Source: Micromonospora sp. WMMD1082 (GTDB lineage: Bacteria > Actinomycetota > Actinomycetes > Mycobacteriales > Micromonosporaceae). From it: a stretch of 64,000 bases of DNA. Each line of letters begins with the position of its first letter. Within the stretch, counting starts at the first letter, position 1. Of this stretch, positions 34,819 through 43,742 are shown in pieces. The translations under genes were made by a program, and so were the position numbers. The stretch lies in NCBI RefSeq assembly GCF_029626175.1, contig NZ_JARUBM010000002.1, forward strand, positions 6,217,001-6,281,000. Direction: 5' to 3'. A model generated the notes under the pieces. It saw only the letters and a program-made list of their open reading frames with translations. It searched no databases and was not told where the DNA came from.

Positions 34819-35625
34819 GTGGCGGGCGGAACGCGGTCCCCGGGAGCGTCGGTGACCTCGCGGGTGCTGGCGATCCTCGGTGCGTTCGACGTGACCCACC
34901 CGGCGCTGGCGCTCAGCGACATCGCCCGGCGTGCCGACCTGCCGCTGGCCACCACGCACCGGCTGGTCGCCGAGTTGGTGGCCGGCCGGGCGCTGGCGCG
35001 CGGCGCCGACGGCACGTACACCATCGGGGTGCGGCTGTGGGAGGCCGGGCTGCTCTCGCCGCTGCACACCCGGCTGCGTGAGGTGGCGCTGCCGGACCTG
35101 CAGGAGCTGTACACCACCGTCCGGGAGAACGTGCACCTGGCGGTCCGCGACGGCGCCGAGGCGCTGTACGTGGAGAAGGTCACCGGTCACCGCTCGGTGC
35201 CGACCATCTCCCGGACCGGCGGCCGGTTGCCGCTGCACGCCACCGGGGTCGGCAAGGCGCTGTTGGCGTTCGCCCCACCGGAGGTTGTCGCCGGTTACCT
35301 GAGCCGGCCGCTGCGCCGCTGCACCGCGTACACCATCACCGAGCCGGGCCGGCTGGCCCGCGAGCTGGCAACGATCCGCGAGCGCGGCTGGGCGCGTACG
35401 CACGAGGAGATGACCCTCGGCTCCTACTCGGTCGCCGTCCCGGTGCGCGACGCCGACGGTACGACCCTGGCCGCGATCGGCGTCGTCGGGCACAGCCTCG
35501 GTGCGGCCGGACAGCGGCTGGTGCCGGCACTGCGCGCGGCGGCCGAGCGGGTGGGTGCCCGGCTGGCCGAGGCGCAGTGGGGGTCGCCGCCGCACCCGCC
35601 GACGCGGCAGCGGGCGAGCGCCTGA
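34819..35625 (+). CDS. IclR-family transcriptional regulator, second of the island
   Basis: 268 aa. Winged-helix N terminus (VTSRVLAILGAFDVTHPALA and LPLATTHRLVAELV), then the IclR ligand-binding domain (LYVEKVTGHRSVPTISRTGG, LPLHATGVGKALLAFAPPEV). It starts with GTG 15 bp after the dehydrogenase gene, so it is probably co-transcribed with the importer/decarboxylase operon, while the other IclR closes the pca operon. It is a candidate for binding the operators at 28081-28114. Confidence 0.88.
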   Translation: MAGGTRSPGASVTSRVLAILGAFDVTHPALALSDIARRADLPLATTHRLVAELVAGRALARGADGTYTIGVRLWEAGLLSPLHTRLREVALPDLQELYTTVRENVHLAVRDGAEALYVEKVTGHRSVPTISRTGGRLPLHATGVGKALLAFAPPEVVAGYLSRPLRRCTAYTITEPGRLARELATIRERGWARTHEEMTLGSYSVAVPVRDADGTTLAAIGVVGHSLGAAGQRLVPALRAAAERVGARLAEAQWGSPPHPPTRQRASA

Positions 35626-35627
35626 AC

Positions 35628-36811
35628 ATGCGCACCGAACAGGCACCCGGTCGCACCGCCGTCCCGTCCGCCGCCGGCCCCGGCGTGCTGCTCGGCGTCG
35701 TGCTGCTGGCGCTGAACCTGCGGGCGGCCATCGCGGTGCTCTCCCCGCTGCTGCCCGACGTGCAGGCCGACCTGGGGCTGGGCAACGTCGGCGCGGGCCT
35801 GCTCACCGCCCTGCCGGTGCTGTGCTTCGGGCTGTTCGCGCCGCTCGCCGCGCTGCTCGGCCGGCGGGTCGGTGTGGAGGTGGCGTTGCTGGCCGGGATG
35901 CTCGGCATCGTCGCGGGCAGTGCGCTGCGGGTGGTGCCCGGGATCGGGTGGATGTTCGCCGGGACGCTGCCATCGGCGCGGCCATCACCGTCGGCAACGT
36001 CCTGGTGCCGACGGTGGTCAAGCAGGACTTCGCCCACCGGCAGGGCGGCGTGACCGCGCTGACCACGGCGGCGTTGACCGGCGGTGCCGCGCTCGCGGCG
36101 GCGCTCGCCGCGCCGCTGGCGCAGACCGGGCTCGGCTGGCGCGGCACCCTGCTGCTGGTCGGTGGACTCGCCGCCGTCGCGGCGGCGGTGTGGGCACCGC
36201 GGCTGCACCGCCGGCACCCTCCGCCCCCGATCGCCGTCGGCCGGACGTCGGTGCTGCGCTCGCCGATCACCTGGGCGCTCGCCGTGTTCATGGGCATGCA
36301 GTCGCTGACCTACTACGCGCTGCTGGCCTGGCTGCCGACGATCCTGCGCGACGGTGGCGCTTCCGCGGCCGATGCCGGCTGGGCGCTCGGGCTGTTCAAC
36401 CTGCTCGGCATCGCCACCGCCGTCGCCGCCCCGGCGGTGGCCGGCCGGCTGCGCGACCAGCGCCTGCTCGGTGTGCTCGTCGCGGCGGCCTGGGCGGTGG
36501 GCCTGGCCGGTCTACTGGCCGCACCGACCCTCTACCTGCTCTGGTCGGCGGTGGCAGGGCTGGCACAGGGCGCCGGGATCGGCCTCGCGCTGACCCTGAT
36601 CGTGCTGCGCGCCGGCGGAGCGCAGTCGGCCCGGCAGCTGTCCGGGACCGTGCAGTCGGTCGGCTACCTGGTGGGCGCCGCCGGCCCGCTGCTGCTCGGT
36701 GGGCTGCGCGACGCCTCCGGCGGCTGGTCGGTACCGCTGGCCGCGCTCGCTGGCGCCGCCGTCGCCATGGGCATCGCCGCCTGGTGGGCCGGGCAGGCCC
36801 GCCAGCTCTAG
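35628..36811 (+). pseudogene. Frameshifted CynX/NimT-family MFS transporter
   Basis: The start ATG at 35628 follows the IclR stop by two bases. The first frame encodes helices from VLLGVVLLALNLRAAIAVLS to IGWMFAGTL and then goes out of frame near 35969; the -1 alternative frame resumes with IGAAITVGNVLVPTVVKQDF and runs to a normal C terminus at 36811. Inserting one G after 35969 restores GTLAIGAAITVGNVLVP, the expected conserved helix of the CynX/NimT (cyanate/nitroimidazole) branch. So a single-base deletion breaks a gene of about 394 codons. It may be a real mutation or a sequencing error in a GG pair. In context it probably carried an aromatic acid. Confidence 0.85.
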
Positions 36812-36915
36812 CCGTGCTTCCACTGGGCGGAAAGCGGCAGCGGCGCTGCCGGGCGCCAACCGGCAGGCTGGTCCCGGGTGACAATGTCGCCCCACCATGC
36901 AATGAAGGAGGCAGG

Positions 36916-38085
36916 ATGCGCACCCAGGTCGGCATCGTCGGGGCGGGACTGGCCGGTCTCATGCTGTCGCACCTGCTGCACCGGCACGGCATCGACTCGG
37001 TGGTGCTGGAGAGCCGCAGCCGGGAGTACGTGGAGCAGCGGGTGCGCGCCGGGGTGCTCGAACAGGGCTCGGTCGACCTGCTCCGGGACACCGGGCTGGG
37101 GGCGCGCCTGGACCGGGAGGGGATGCGGCACGAGGGCATCGAGCTGCGTTTCGACGGTGAGTCACACCGGGTGCCGATGACGGAGCTGACCGGGCGGGCG
37201 ATCACCGTGTACGGGCAGCAGGAGGTGGTCAAGGACCTGATCGCCGCCCGGCTGGCCGCCGGCGGGACGATCCTGTTCGAGGCCGAGGCGGTCGACCTGA
37301 CCGGTCTGGACTCCGCGCCGGTGGTCCACTTCCGCCAGCAGGGCCGCGACGAGGAGCTGCACTGCGATTTCGTGGTCGGCTGTGACGGCTTCCACGGGGT
37401 GAGCCGGGCCGCCGTGCCCGACGGGGTGCTGCGCACGTACGAGCGGGTCTACCCGTTCGCCTGGCTGGGCGTCCTCGCCGCCGCCCCACCCGCGGTGGAC
37501 GAGCTGATCTACGCCCACCACGAGCGGGGCTTCGCCCTGTACAGCCTGCGGTCGCCGGAGATCTCGCGGCTCTACCTCCAGGTGCCCGCCGAGGAGGACA
37601 TCGCCGACTGGCCGGACGAGCGGATCTGGGCCGAGTTGCGCACCCGGCTGGAGACGGTGCCGGGCTGGACGCTCAACGAGGGCCCGATCCTGGAGAAGGC
37701 GATCACCCCGCTGCGCAGCTTCGTGGTCGAGCCGATGCGGTGGCAGCGGCTCTACCTGGCCGGCGACGCGGTGCACATCGTCCCGCCCACCGGCGCCAAG
37801 GGCATGAACCTGGCCCTCGCCGATGTCGCGCTGCTCGGTGACGCCTTCGCGGCCTGGTACGCCGACGGCAGCGGCGACCTGCTCGACGCCTACTCGTCGA
37901 CCGCGCTGCGCCGGGTCTGGCGGGCCCAGCAGTTCTCCTGGTGGATGACCTCGATGCTGCATCGACTCAACGCCGACGACCCGTACGAGGTGAAGCTTCA
38001 GTCGGCCACCCTGCGCTACGTGACGACCTCCCGGGCGTACGCGACGAGCCTCGCGGAGAACTACGTCGGCCTGCCGCAGGTGTGA
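36916..38085 (+). CDS. pobA: 4-hydroxybenzoate 3-monooxygenase PobA
   Basis: 389 aa, the length of PobA. Class A flavoprotein monooxygenase that hydroxylates 4-hydroxybenzoate to protocatechuate using NAD(P)H and O2. Motifs: dinucleotide fold GIVGAGLAGLMLSHLL at the N terminus, DG motif VVGCDGFHGVSR near residue 155, and the FAD-ribityl GD motif YLAGDAVHIVPPTGAKG near residue 285. PobA-specific wording includes EQRVRAGVLEQGSVDLL at residues 38-54. ATG has GAAGGAGG upstream. It supplies the substrate of the divergent pca operon and is on the same strand as the aldehyde dehydrogenase that would supply 4-hydroxybenzoate. Confidence 0.95.
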   Translation: MRTQVGIVGAGLAGLMLSHLLHRHGIDSVVLESRSREYVEQRVRAGVLEQGSVDLLRDTGLGARLDREGMRHEGIELRFDGESHRVPMTELTGRAITVYGQQEVVKDLIAARLAAGGTILFEAEAVDLTGLDSAPVVHFRQQGRDEELHCDFVVGCDGFHGVSRAAVPDGVLRTYERVYPFAWLGVLAAAPPAVDELIYAHHERGFALYSLRSPEISRLYLQVPAEEDIADWPDERIWAELRTRLETVPGWTLNEGPILEKAITPLRSFVVEPMRWQRLYLAGDAVHIVPPTGAKGMNLALADVALLGDAFAAWYADGSGDLLDAYSSTALRRVWRAQQFSWWMTSMLHRLNADDPYEVKLQSATLRYVTTSRAYATSLAENYVGLPQV

Positions 38086-38146
38086 ATCCGCGCGGGCTGA
38101 CGCGTCCCGCCGGGAACCCCGGCGGCGCGGTGTCCGACTAGTGCGG

Positions 38147-38163
38147 TGTCCGGGCGTCGGACA
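38147..38163. promoter_or_regulatory. Palindrome TGTCCG-N5-CGGACA upstream of the PepSY gene
   Basis: A 17-bp site with perfect 6-nt arms TGTCCG and CGGACA and spacer GGCGT lies about 66 nt upstream of the PepSY protein start. It has the size and symmetry of a dimeric repressor operator. The regulator is unknown; no matching gene is adjacent. Confidence 0.45.
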
Positions 38164-38210
38164 ACACTGACCCGAGGGCACGGGCCAGCTTCACACACGT
38201 ACACCTGCTA

Positions 38211-38222
38211 TTCCGATCGGAA
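38211..38222. promoter_or_regulatory. Perfect palindrome TTCCGATCGGAA overlapping the PepSY gene ribosome-binding site
   Basis: A 12-bp perfect palindrome ends 6 nt before the ATG at 38229 and contains the GGAA that probably serves as the ribosome-binding site. It could be a repressor site or a small mRNA hairpin that hides the site. Confidence 0.45.
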
Positions 38223-38228
38223 AAGCGT

Positions 38229-39659
38229 ATGTCTCTGACTGAGCTCTCTGGCGCCCCGACGCCGGATCCCGCCGCCGGCGCCGAGCCGGCCGTCCGCCCG
38301 CAACGACGCCCCTCGCCGCTGGCGGCGCTGCTGGTCCGCCTGCACTTCTACGCGGGCATCCTGGTCGCCCCGTTCCTGGTGGTCGCGGCGCTGACCGGCC
38401 TGGCGTACACCATCACGCCGCAGCTGGACCAGATCCTCTACGGCGACCAGCTCACCGTCGCCGCCGTCGGTGACCAGCCGCGACCACTGGCCGAGCAGGT
38501 CACCGCCGCGCGGGCCGCCCACCCCGACGGCAGCCTCACCGCCGTGTCGCCGGGCGCGGGTGACCGGACGACGCAGGTGGTGTTCGCGCTGCCGGAGCTG
38601 GGCGACAAGCAGCACACCGTCTACGTCGACCCGTACACGGCCGAGGTGCGCGGGCAGCTGACCACCTGGTTCGGCGCCACCCCCGCCACCACCTGGCTCG
38701 ACGACCTGCACCGCAACCTGCACCTGGGCGACCTCGGGCGGCACTACTCCGAGATCGCCGCCAGCTGGCTGTGGGTCCTGGCGCTCGGTGGGGTGATCCT
38801 GTGGTGGCGCCGCCGCGGCAACGGGCGGGGCCGCGCGAAGCACCTGCTGGTGCCGGACCTGTCGGCCGGCAAGGGGGTACGGCGTACCCGTGGCTGGCAC
38901 GCCACCACCGGGGTCTGGCTCGCCATCGGCCTGCTGATCCTCTCCGCGACCGGGCTGACCTGGTCCCGGTTCGCCGGGGAGAACTTCGCCGCCGGGTTGG
39001 CCGCCCTCGACGCCAACCGGCCCACGTTGTCGACCACCCTGGACGGTGCTCCCGCCGCCGGTGGCGGCGAGCACCAGCACGGTGGCGCGCCACCGGCCGA
39101 GGCCGATCCCGCGACCTTCGACCGGGTGCTCACCGTCGCCCGGGATGCCGGCCTGTCCGGACCGGTCGAGATCAGCCCGGGTGAGCCCGGGGCCGCCTGG
39201 AGCGTCGGGCAGACCGACGACCTCTGGCCCGTGGGGCGGGACCGGGTGGCCGTCGACCCGGCCACCGGGGCGGTCACCGCCCGCAGCGACTTCGCCGACT
39301 GGCCCCTGCTGGCCAAGCTGAGCAACCTCGGCATCCAGGCCCACATGGGACTGCTCTTCGGCGTGGTCAACCAGATCCTGCTCGCCGCGATCGCCGTCGG
39401 GCTGCTCTGCGTGATCGTGTGGGGCTACCGGATGTGGTGGCAGCGCCGACCCACCCGCGCCGAGCGGCGCGCCCTTGTCGGCGCCCCGCCCGCCCGTGGT
39501 GGCGTACGCGGTCTGCCGCTCTGGGCCCTGCTGCTCGGCGTACCGCTGACGGTCGCCCTCGGCTGGGCCCTGCCCTGGTTCGGCGTCACCCTGCTCGCCT
39601 TCCTCGTCATCGACATCACCCTGGCCCGAATAGCCCACCACCGCCGCCCCACCCCCTAA
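38229..39659 (+). CDS. PepSY-associated membrane protein
   Basis: 476 aa. The PepSY_TM architecture is visible: an N-terminal helix LHFYAGILVAPFLVVAALTG, a PepSY domain with the HTVYVDPYTAEVRGQLTTWFG pattern broken at residues about 135-155, then helices WLWVLALGGVILWW, GVWLAIGLLILSATGLTWS, ILLAAIAVGLLCVIVWGYRM and two C-terminal helices. The extracytoplasmic loop has a short His-rich run (EHQHGG). Relatives (PiuB type) are linked to iron-siderophore or metal reduction at the membrane. There is no siderophore gene beside it, so the role is only suggested. Two palindromes lie upstream. Confidence 0.82.
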   Translation: MSLTELSGAPTPDPAAGAEPAVRPQRRPSPLAALLVRLHFYAGILVAPFLVVAALTGLAYTITPQLDQILYGDQLTVAAVGDQPRPLAEQVTAARAAHPDGSLTAVSPGAGDRTTQVVFALPELGDKQHTVYVDPYTAEVRGQLTTWFGATPATTWLDDLHRNLHLGDLGRHYSEIAASWLWVLALGGVILWWRRRGNGRGRAKHLLVPDLSAGKGVRRTRGWHATTGVWLAIGLLILSATGLTWSRFAGENFAAGLAALDANRPTLSTTLDGAPAAGGGEHQHGGAPPAEADPATFDRVLTVARDAGLSGPVEISPGEPGAAWSVGQTDDLWPVGRDRVAVDPATGAVTARSDFADWPLLAKLSNLGIQAHMGLLFGVVNQILLAAIAVGLLCVIVWGYRMWWQRRPTRAERRALVGAPPARGGVRGLPLWALLLGVPLTVALGWALPWFGVTLLAFLVIDITLARIAHHRRPTP

Positions 39660-39687
39660 CCCCCTCCCTCCCCCACTCCCTGCGGTT

Positions 39688-39742
39688 GATCATGAAGTTG
39701 TTGTCGCGACACGCCGATGTGCGCGACAACAACTTCATGATC
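39688..39742. repeat. Intergenic palindromic element (21-nt perfect arms)
   Basis: Arms at 39688-39708 and 39722-39742 are perfect complements separated by 13 nt. The left arm starts GATCATGAAGTTGTTGTCG. No T tract follows, so it is not a classic Rho-independent terminator, though it could stop transcription after the PepSY gene. It shares the layout GATC-N11-GTCG and a following GACA...CGCC with the element at 55826, suggesting one dispersed family. Confidence 0.8.
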
Positions 39743-39833
39743 GCCGAGGGGAGACCATGGCGCGCGGCGGCGTTACGGGGTAGAAACATGTCAACCCGTT
39801 TCTTCACACCGTGATACAAGTCCAGCTCGGCAA

Positions 39834-39845
39834 GAGAGCGCTCTC
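39834..39845. promoter_or_regulatory. LacI-type operator GAGAGCGCTCTC
   Basis: Perfect 12-bp palindrome centred on AGCGCT, the hallmark of LacI-family sites in actinobacteria, 64 nt upstream of the secreted beta-helix protein gene. A related imperfect site lies at 61341 before the LacI gene. Control by a LacI-type sugar regulator is inferred. Confidence 0.65.
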
Positions 39846-39909
39846 ACATGCCGTGGTCCACCATGTCGTCGGGCGGTAGCTCCGACCGCCCGACGGGAAG
39901 GACGAACGT

Positions 39910-41772
39910 ATGCCGACCCCACCACATCGCCGGCGACTCGGTCGGGCACTGGCCTTCGGCCTCGTGCTGACCACCGCCGCCGTCACCACCAACACCCCGG
40001 TCAGCGCGGGCCCGCCCCGACCGGCCACGCCCCACCTCGGGCCCAACGTCACCATCTTCGACCCGAGCATGCCGGTCAGCCAGATCCAGGCGACCCTCGA
40101 CGCGGCACACGCCGCGCAGGTCGACAACGAGATGGGCACCACCCGGCACGCCTACCTGTTCCGGCCGGGCAGCTACGGCACCGCCGAGCAGCCGCTGCAG
40201 ATCAAGGTCGGCTACTACACCGAGATCTCCGGGCTGGGTGCCTCCCCCACCGACGTGGTCATCAACGGCAAGATCGAGGCGTACAACCGCTGCCTCACCG
40301 AGGGCGGCACCGCCAACTGCATCGCGCTGGTCAACTTCTGGCGCACGCTGAACAACCTGTCACTGTCGATCAACGCCGCCGGCCAGGACGACTGCCGCGC
40401 CTCGGCCAACTTCTGGGCGGTGTCCCAGGCGGTCTCGATGCGCCGGCTCGACATCAGCGGCGGCGGGCTGTCGCTGATGGACTACTGCACCAACGGGCCG
40501 CAGTACGCCAGCGGCGGCTTCATCGCCGACTCCCGGCTGCCGGCCACCACCAACGGCTCCCAGCAGCAGTGGCTGACCCGCAACAGCGAGATCGAGAGCT
40601 GGTCCAACGGCGTGTGGAACCAGGTCTTCGCCGGGGTGGTCGGCGCACCCGACGACGCCGACTTCCCCGACCCGCCGTACACCACCCTCGACCGGACCCC
40701 GCTCAGCCGGGAGAAGCCGTACCTGTTCGTCGACGCCAAGAGCAAGTACCAGGTCCGGGTGCCCGCCGCCCGCCGGGACACCCGGGGCATCACCTGGGCC
40801 AACGGCCTGACGCCGGGGCGGACCATCCCGATCGACAAGTTCTTCGTCGCGAAGCCGTCCGACCCGGTGCGGGTCATCAACGCCGAACTCGCCCGCGGCA
40901 AGCACCTGCTGCTCACCCCCGGGGTGTACGACGTGGCGCGCAGCATCGAGATCCGCCGGCCCGACACGGTCGTGCTCGGCCTCGGGCACGCCACCCTGAC
41001 CGCAGTGAACGGCGCGGTGCCGCTCGACGTCGCCGGCGTACCCGGCGTGGTGATCGCCGGGGTCACCATCGACGCCGGGCTCAAGGAGTCGCCGGTCCTG
41101 CTGCGGGTGGGGCAGAAGAAGGGCCGCCACCACAGCACACCGAACAACCCGACGACGCTCTCCGACGTCTACTTCCGGATCGGCGGGCCGCACATCGGCA
41201 AGACGGACACCGCGCTGGAGGTCAACAGCGACCACGTCCTGATCGACCACACCTGGGTGTGGCGGGGTGACCACGGCGTCGAGGGCTTCACCGAGGGCGT
41301 CAACGGCGACACCGACCGCTGGCGCACCAACACCGGACGCTACGGCGCGATCATCAACGGCGACCACGTCACCGCCACCGGCCTGTTCGTCGAGCACTTC
41401 CAGCGGTACAACACGGTGTGGAACGGCGAGCACGGCACCACGATTCTCTACCAGAACGAGCTGCCGTACGACCCGCCGACGCAGGCCGACTGGATGAACG
41501 GCAAGGTCAACGGCTGGGCCGGTTACAAGGTCGGTGACCGGGTCCGCCACCACACCCTGTACGGCGGCGGGGTGTACGTGTTCAACCAGAACAACCCGTC
41601 GATCCGCACCGAGAACGGCTTCGAGGTGCCGGTGCGGCCGGGCATCCGGCTGCACCACATCATGACGGTGAACCTCAGCGCCGGCACCATCGACCACGTG
41701 GTCAACGGCGTGGGCGAGGCGGCCGACATGGACCGCGTCGGCGTACCCGTCTACCTCAAGCGTTACCCGTAG
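39910..41772 (+). CDS. Secreted right-handed beta-helix protein, probable carbohydrate-active
   Basis: 620 aa. The signal peptide (RRRLGRALAFGLVLTTAAVT, cleavage near VSAGP) predicts secretion. The body has the parallel beta-helix pattern of polysaccharide lyases and GH55-like enzymes: ISGLGASPTDVVINGKIEA, HLLLTPGVYDVARSIEIRRP, VVLGLGHATLTAVNG, VLIDHTWVWRGDHGVEGF and GAIINGDHVTATGLFVEHF. No carbohydrate-binding module follows, and I cannot assign catalytic residues. Homologous proteins in Streptomyces sometimes carry the doubtful name adenylyl cyclase; nothing here supports that. GAAGGA precedes the ATG and a LacI-type operator lies upstream, so sugar-responsive control is likely. Confidence 0.75.
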   Translation: MPTPPHRRRLGRALAFGLVLTTAAVTTNTPVSAGPPRPATPHLGPNVTIFDPSMPVSQIQATLDAAHAAQVDNEMGTTRHAYLFRPGSYGTAEQPLQIKVGYYTEISGLGASPTDVVINGKIEAYNRCLTEGGTANCIALVNFWRTLNNLSLSINAAGQDDCRASANFWAVSQAVSMRRLDISGGGLSLMDYCTNGPQYASGGFIADSRLPATTNGSQQQWLTRNSEIESWSNGVWNQVFAGVVGAPDDADFPDPPYTTLDRTPLSREKPYLFVDAKSKYQVRVPAARRDTRGITWANGLTPGRTIPIDKFFVAKPSDPVRVINAELARGKHLLLTPGVYDVARSIEIRRPDTVVLGLGHATLTAVNGAVPLDVAGVPGVVIAGVTIDAGLKESPVLLRVGQKKGRHHSTPNNPTTLSDVYFRIGGPHIGKTDTALEVNSDHVLIDHTWVWRGDHGVEGFTEGVNGDTDRWRTNTGRYGAIINGDHVTATGLFVEHFQRYNTVWNGEHGTTILYQNELPYDPPTQADWMNGKVNGWAGYKVGDRVRHHTLYGGGVYVFNQNNPSIRTENGFEVPVRPGIRLHHIMTVNLSAGTIDHVVNGVGEAADMDRVGVPVYLKRYP

Positions 41773-41779
41773 GAAGGTG

Positions 41780-41824
41780 AGCAGGGGCCCCTCCTCGACC
41801 TGCGGTACGGGAGGGGCCCCTGCT
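41780..41824. terminator. Bidirectional hairpin terminator
   Basis: Perfect 15-nt arms (AGCAGGGGCCCCTCC at 41780-41794 and its complement at 41810-41824) with a 15-nt loop lie between convergent genes ending at 41772 and 41834. The symmetric position and very stable GC stem indicate a shared terminator. Confidence 0.85.
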
Positions 41825-41833
41825 GACAACTGC

Positions 41834-42331
41834 TCAGTCGACGACCGGGCTGCGCCGCTCCAGCAGGACGACGTCGCGCCAGCGGCCGTGCTGGCGGCCC
41901 ACCCGCTCGCGGGTGCCGACGACCCGGAAGCCGGCCCGTCGGTGCAGGGCGAGACTGGCGACGTTCTCGGGAAACACGCCGGACTGGATCGTCCAGATGC
42001 CCGCCGCGTCGGTCGAGTCGATCAGGGCGTCGAGCAGCAGCCGGGCCACCCCACGCCCCCGGGCCTCCGGGTCGACGTAGACGGAGTGCTCCACGACTCC
42101 GGCGTAGACCGCGCGGGACGAGGTCGGCGACACCGCGATCCAGCCGAGCAGCGCCCCGCTGCCGGCCACCGCCACCAGCCGGTGCGCCGGCAGCCGGCCG
42201 GCGTCGAAGTCGGCCCAGGACGGCGCGACGGTCTCGAAGCTGGCGTCCCCGCCGTCCAGCCCGGCCTGGTAGATCGCCAGCACCCGGTCGGCGTCATCGG
42301 TCCGCATCGGACGCAGCGTCACGCCGGCCAT
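41834..42331 (-). CDS. GNAT acetyltransferase (phosphinothricin acetyltransferase-like)
   Basis: 165 aa single-domain GNAT. The acetyl-CoA pyrophosphate-binding loop is VDPEARGRGVARLLLDAL, preceded by strand VEHSVYV; the N-terminal IYQAGLDGGDASFETVAPSW and C-terminal NVASLALHRRAGFRVVGTRERVGRQHGRW resemble the Pat/Bar subgroup that acetylates phosphinothricin or methionine sulfone/sulfoximine. Substrate remains unproven. It lies 34 bp downstream of the broken acyl-CoA dehydrogenase on the same strand. Confidence 0.85.
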   Translation of the reverse strand: MAGVTLRPMRTDDADRVLAIYQAGLDGGDASFETVAPSWADFDAGRLPAHRLVAVAGSGALLGWIAVSPTSSRAVYAGVVEHSVYVDPEARGRGVARLLLDALIDSTDAAGIWTIQSGVFPENVASLALHRRAGFRVVGTRERVGRQHGRWRDVVLLERRSPVVD

Positions 42332-42365
42332 GCGACGGCTCCATTCGCGTCGTGGGCGGGGTTCG

Positions 42366-43537
42366 TCATGCCAGGTGCCCGCCCAGTTTCGTGTAGCCGC
42401 GCAGCAGGTCGCGGGAGATGATCAGCCGCTGCATCTCGTCGGTGCCCTCGAAGATCCGGTAGAGGCGCACCTGCCGGTACCAGCGCTCGATCGGCAGCTC
42501 GCGGGTGTAGCCCATGCCGCCGTGGATCTGGAGCACCCGGTCCACCACCCGGTTGACCATACCCGCACCGTAGAGCTTCGCCATCGAGGAGGCGTGCCGC
42601 GGGTCCAGACCCGCATCGACCGTCCAGGCGGCACGCAGGACGAGCCAGCGGGCCGCCTCCAACTCGGTCTCCGAATCGGCGATCATCCACTGGATGGCCT
42701 GGTTGGTGCCGATCGTCGCGCCGAACGTCTCCCGGGTGTTGGCGTACTCGATCGCCATTCGCAGCGCCCGTTCGGCGATGCCGAGGGCGTGCGAGGGGAT
42801 GACGTAACGGCCCTTGCCGATCCACTGCATGCCGAGGTGGAAGCCCTGACCGACCTCACCGAGGATGTTGCGGTGCGGCACGCGTACGTCGTCGAAGATC
42901 AGCGACGCCGGCCCGCCCTCGCCCATGGTGGGGATGAACTCCGACCGCCAGCCCATCGCCCGGTCCACCAGGAACGCGGTCGCCCCGCCGTCGCGGGCAC
43001 CCCGCTCGGGGTCGGTGACCGCGATGACGATGGCGAAGTCGGCGTCGTTGCCGCCGGTGATGAAGGTCTTCTCACCGTTGAGGATCCAGTCGTCGCCGTC
43101 CCGGCGGGCGCGGAGCCGGATGTTGGCCGCGTCCGAGCCGGCGCCCGGCTCGGTGATGGCGAAGCAGGAGATCCGCTCACCCTCGATCGTGGGCAGCAGG
43201 AACTCCCGCCGCTGCTCCTCGGTGGCGTGGAAGAGGATGTTGTCCGCCTCGCCGCCGAAACGAACGGCACGTACGTGCGGCCGATCTCCGTCCAGATCAG
43301 CGACTGGAGTACGGCGGGGAGGTCCATGCCGCCGTACTCCTGCGGCGTGGCCAGTCCCCAGAAGCCGAAGGTACGCGCCTTGAGCTGCAACTCGCGCAGC
43401 TCGGAGCGCTCCAGGCCGAGCCGGTGGGCCCGTTCCCGGCGCAGCAGCTCCTGCTCCAGCGGCATGACCTCTCTGGTGACGAAGTCGCGGGCCGTGTCGC
43501 GGATGGCCCGTTCCTCGTCGGACAGCCCGAAGTCCAT
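42366..43537 (-). pseudogene. Acyl-CoA dehydrogenase broken by a single-base frameshift
   Basis: The N-terminal part starts MDFGLSDEERAIRDTARDFV at 43537 and runs to EIGRTYVPF; the remainder, RFGGEADNILFHATEEQ through to GGHLA at 42366, lies in another frame. Restoring one C near 43262 gives YVPFRFGGEADN and a full-length protein of about 390 aa. The C-terminal part holds the usual features: ITEPGAGSDAANIR-type FAD segment, IHGGMGYTRELPIERWYRQVRLYRIFEGTDEMQR with the catalytic-base region. As sequenced it cannot make intact enzyme. A genuine deletion and a sequencing error in a CC pair are both possible. Confidence 0.85.
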
Positions 43538-43742
43538 GTGCTCACCGACTCCTCTCCCGGACGCGCGCCCTCCGCGCGCACCGCCGTTGACGTGGCCACT
43601 GGCGTGACGGTCCGCGCCAGTAAATCCGACCCGGTGGCCGACAGCATCACCGGCCCGATGTCCTTGATCTGATAGTCGAGATCGGCGGCAGTGCCTACCA
43701 TTCATCGCCGCAGTGGCGGAATCAGTGAACGGGAGTGCCACC

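Noticed and set aside
39688..39742. Simple Rho-independent terminator of the PepSY gene
   Set aside because: No T tract, and the element shares end wording with another intergenic palindrome, so a repeat family explains it better; a terminator role is not excluded.
39910..41772. Adenylyl cyclase
   Set aside because: The protein is secreted and beta-helical with no cyclase motif; the name seen for similar proteins appears to be a propagated annotation error.
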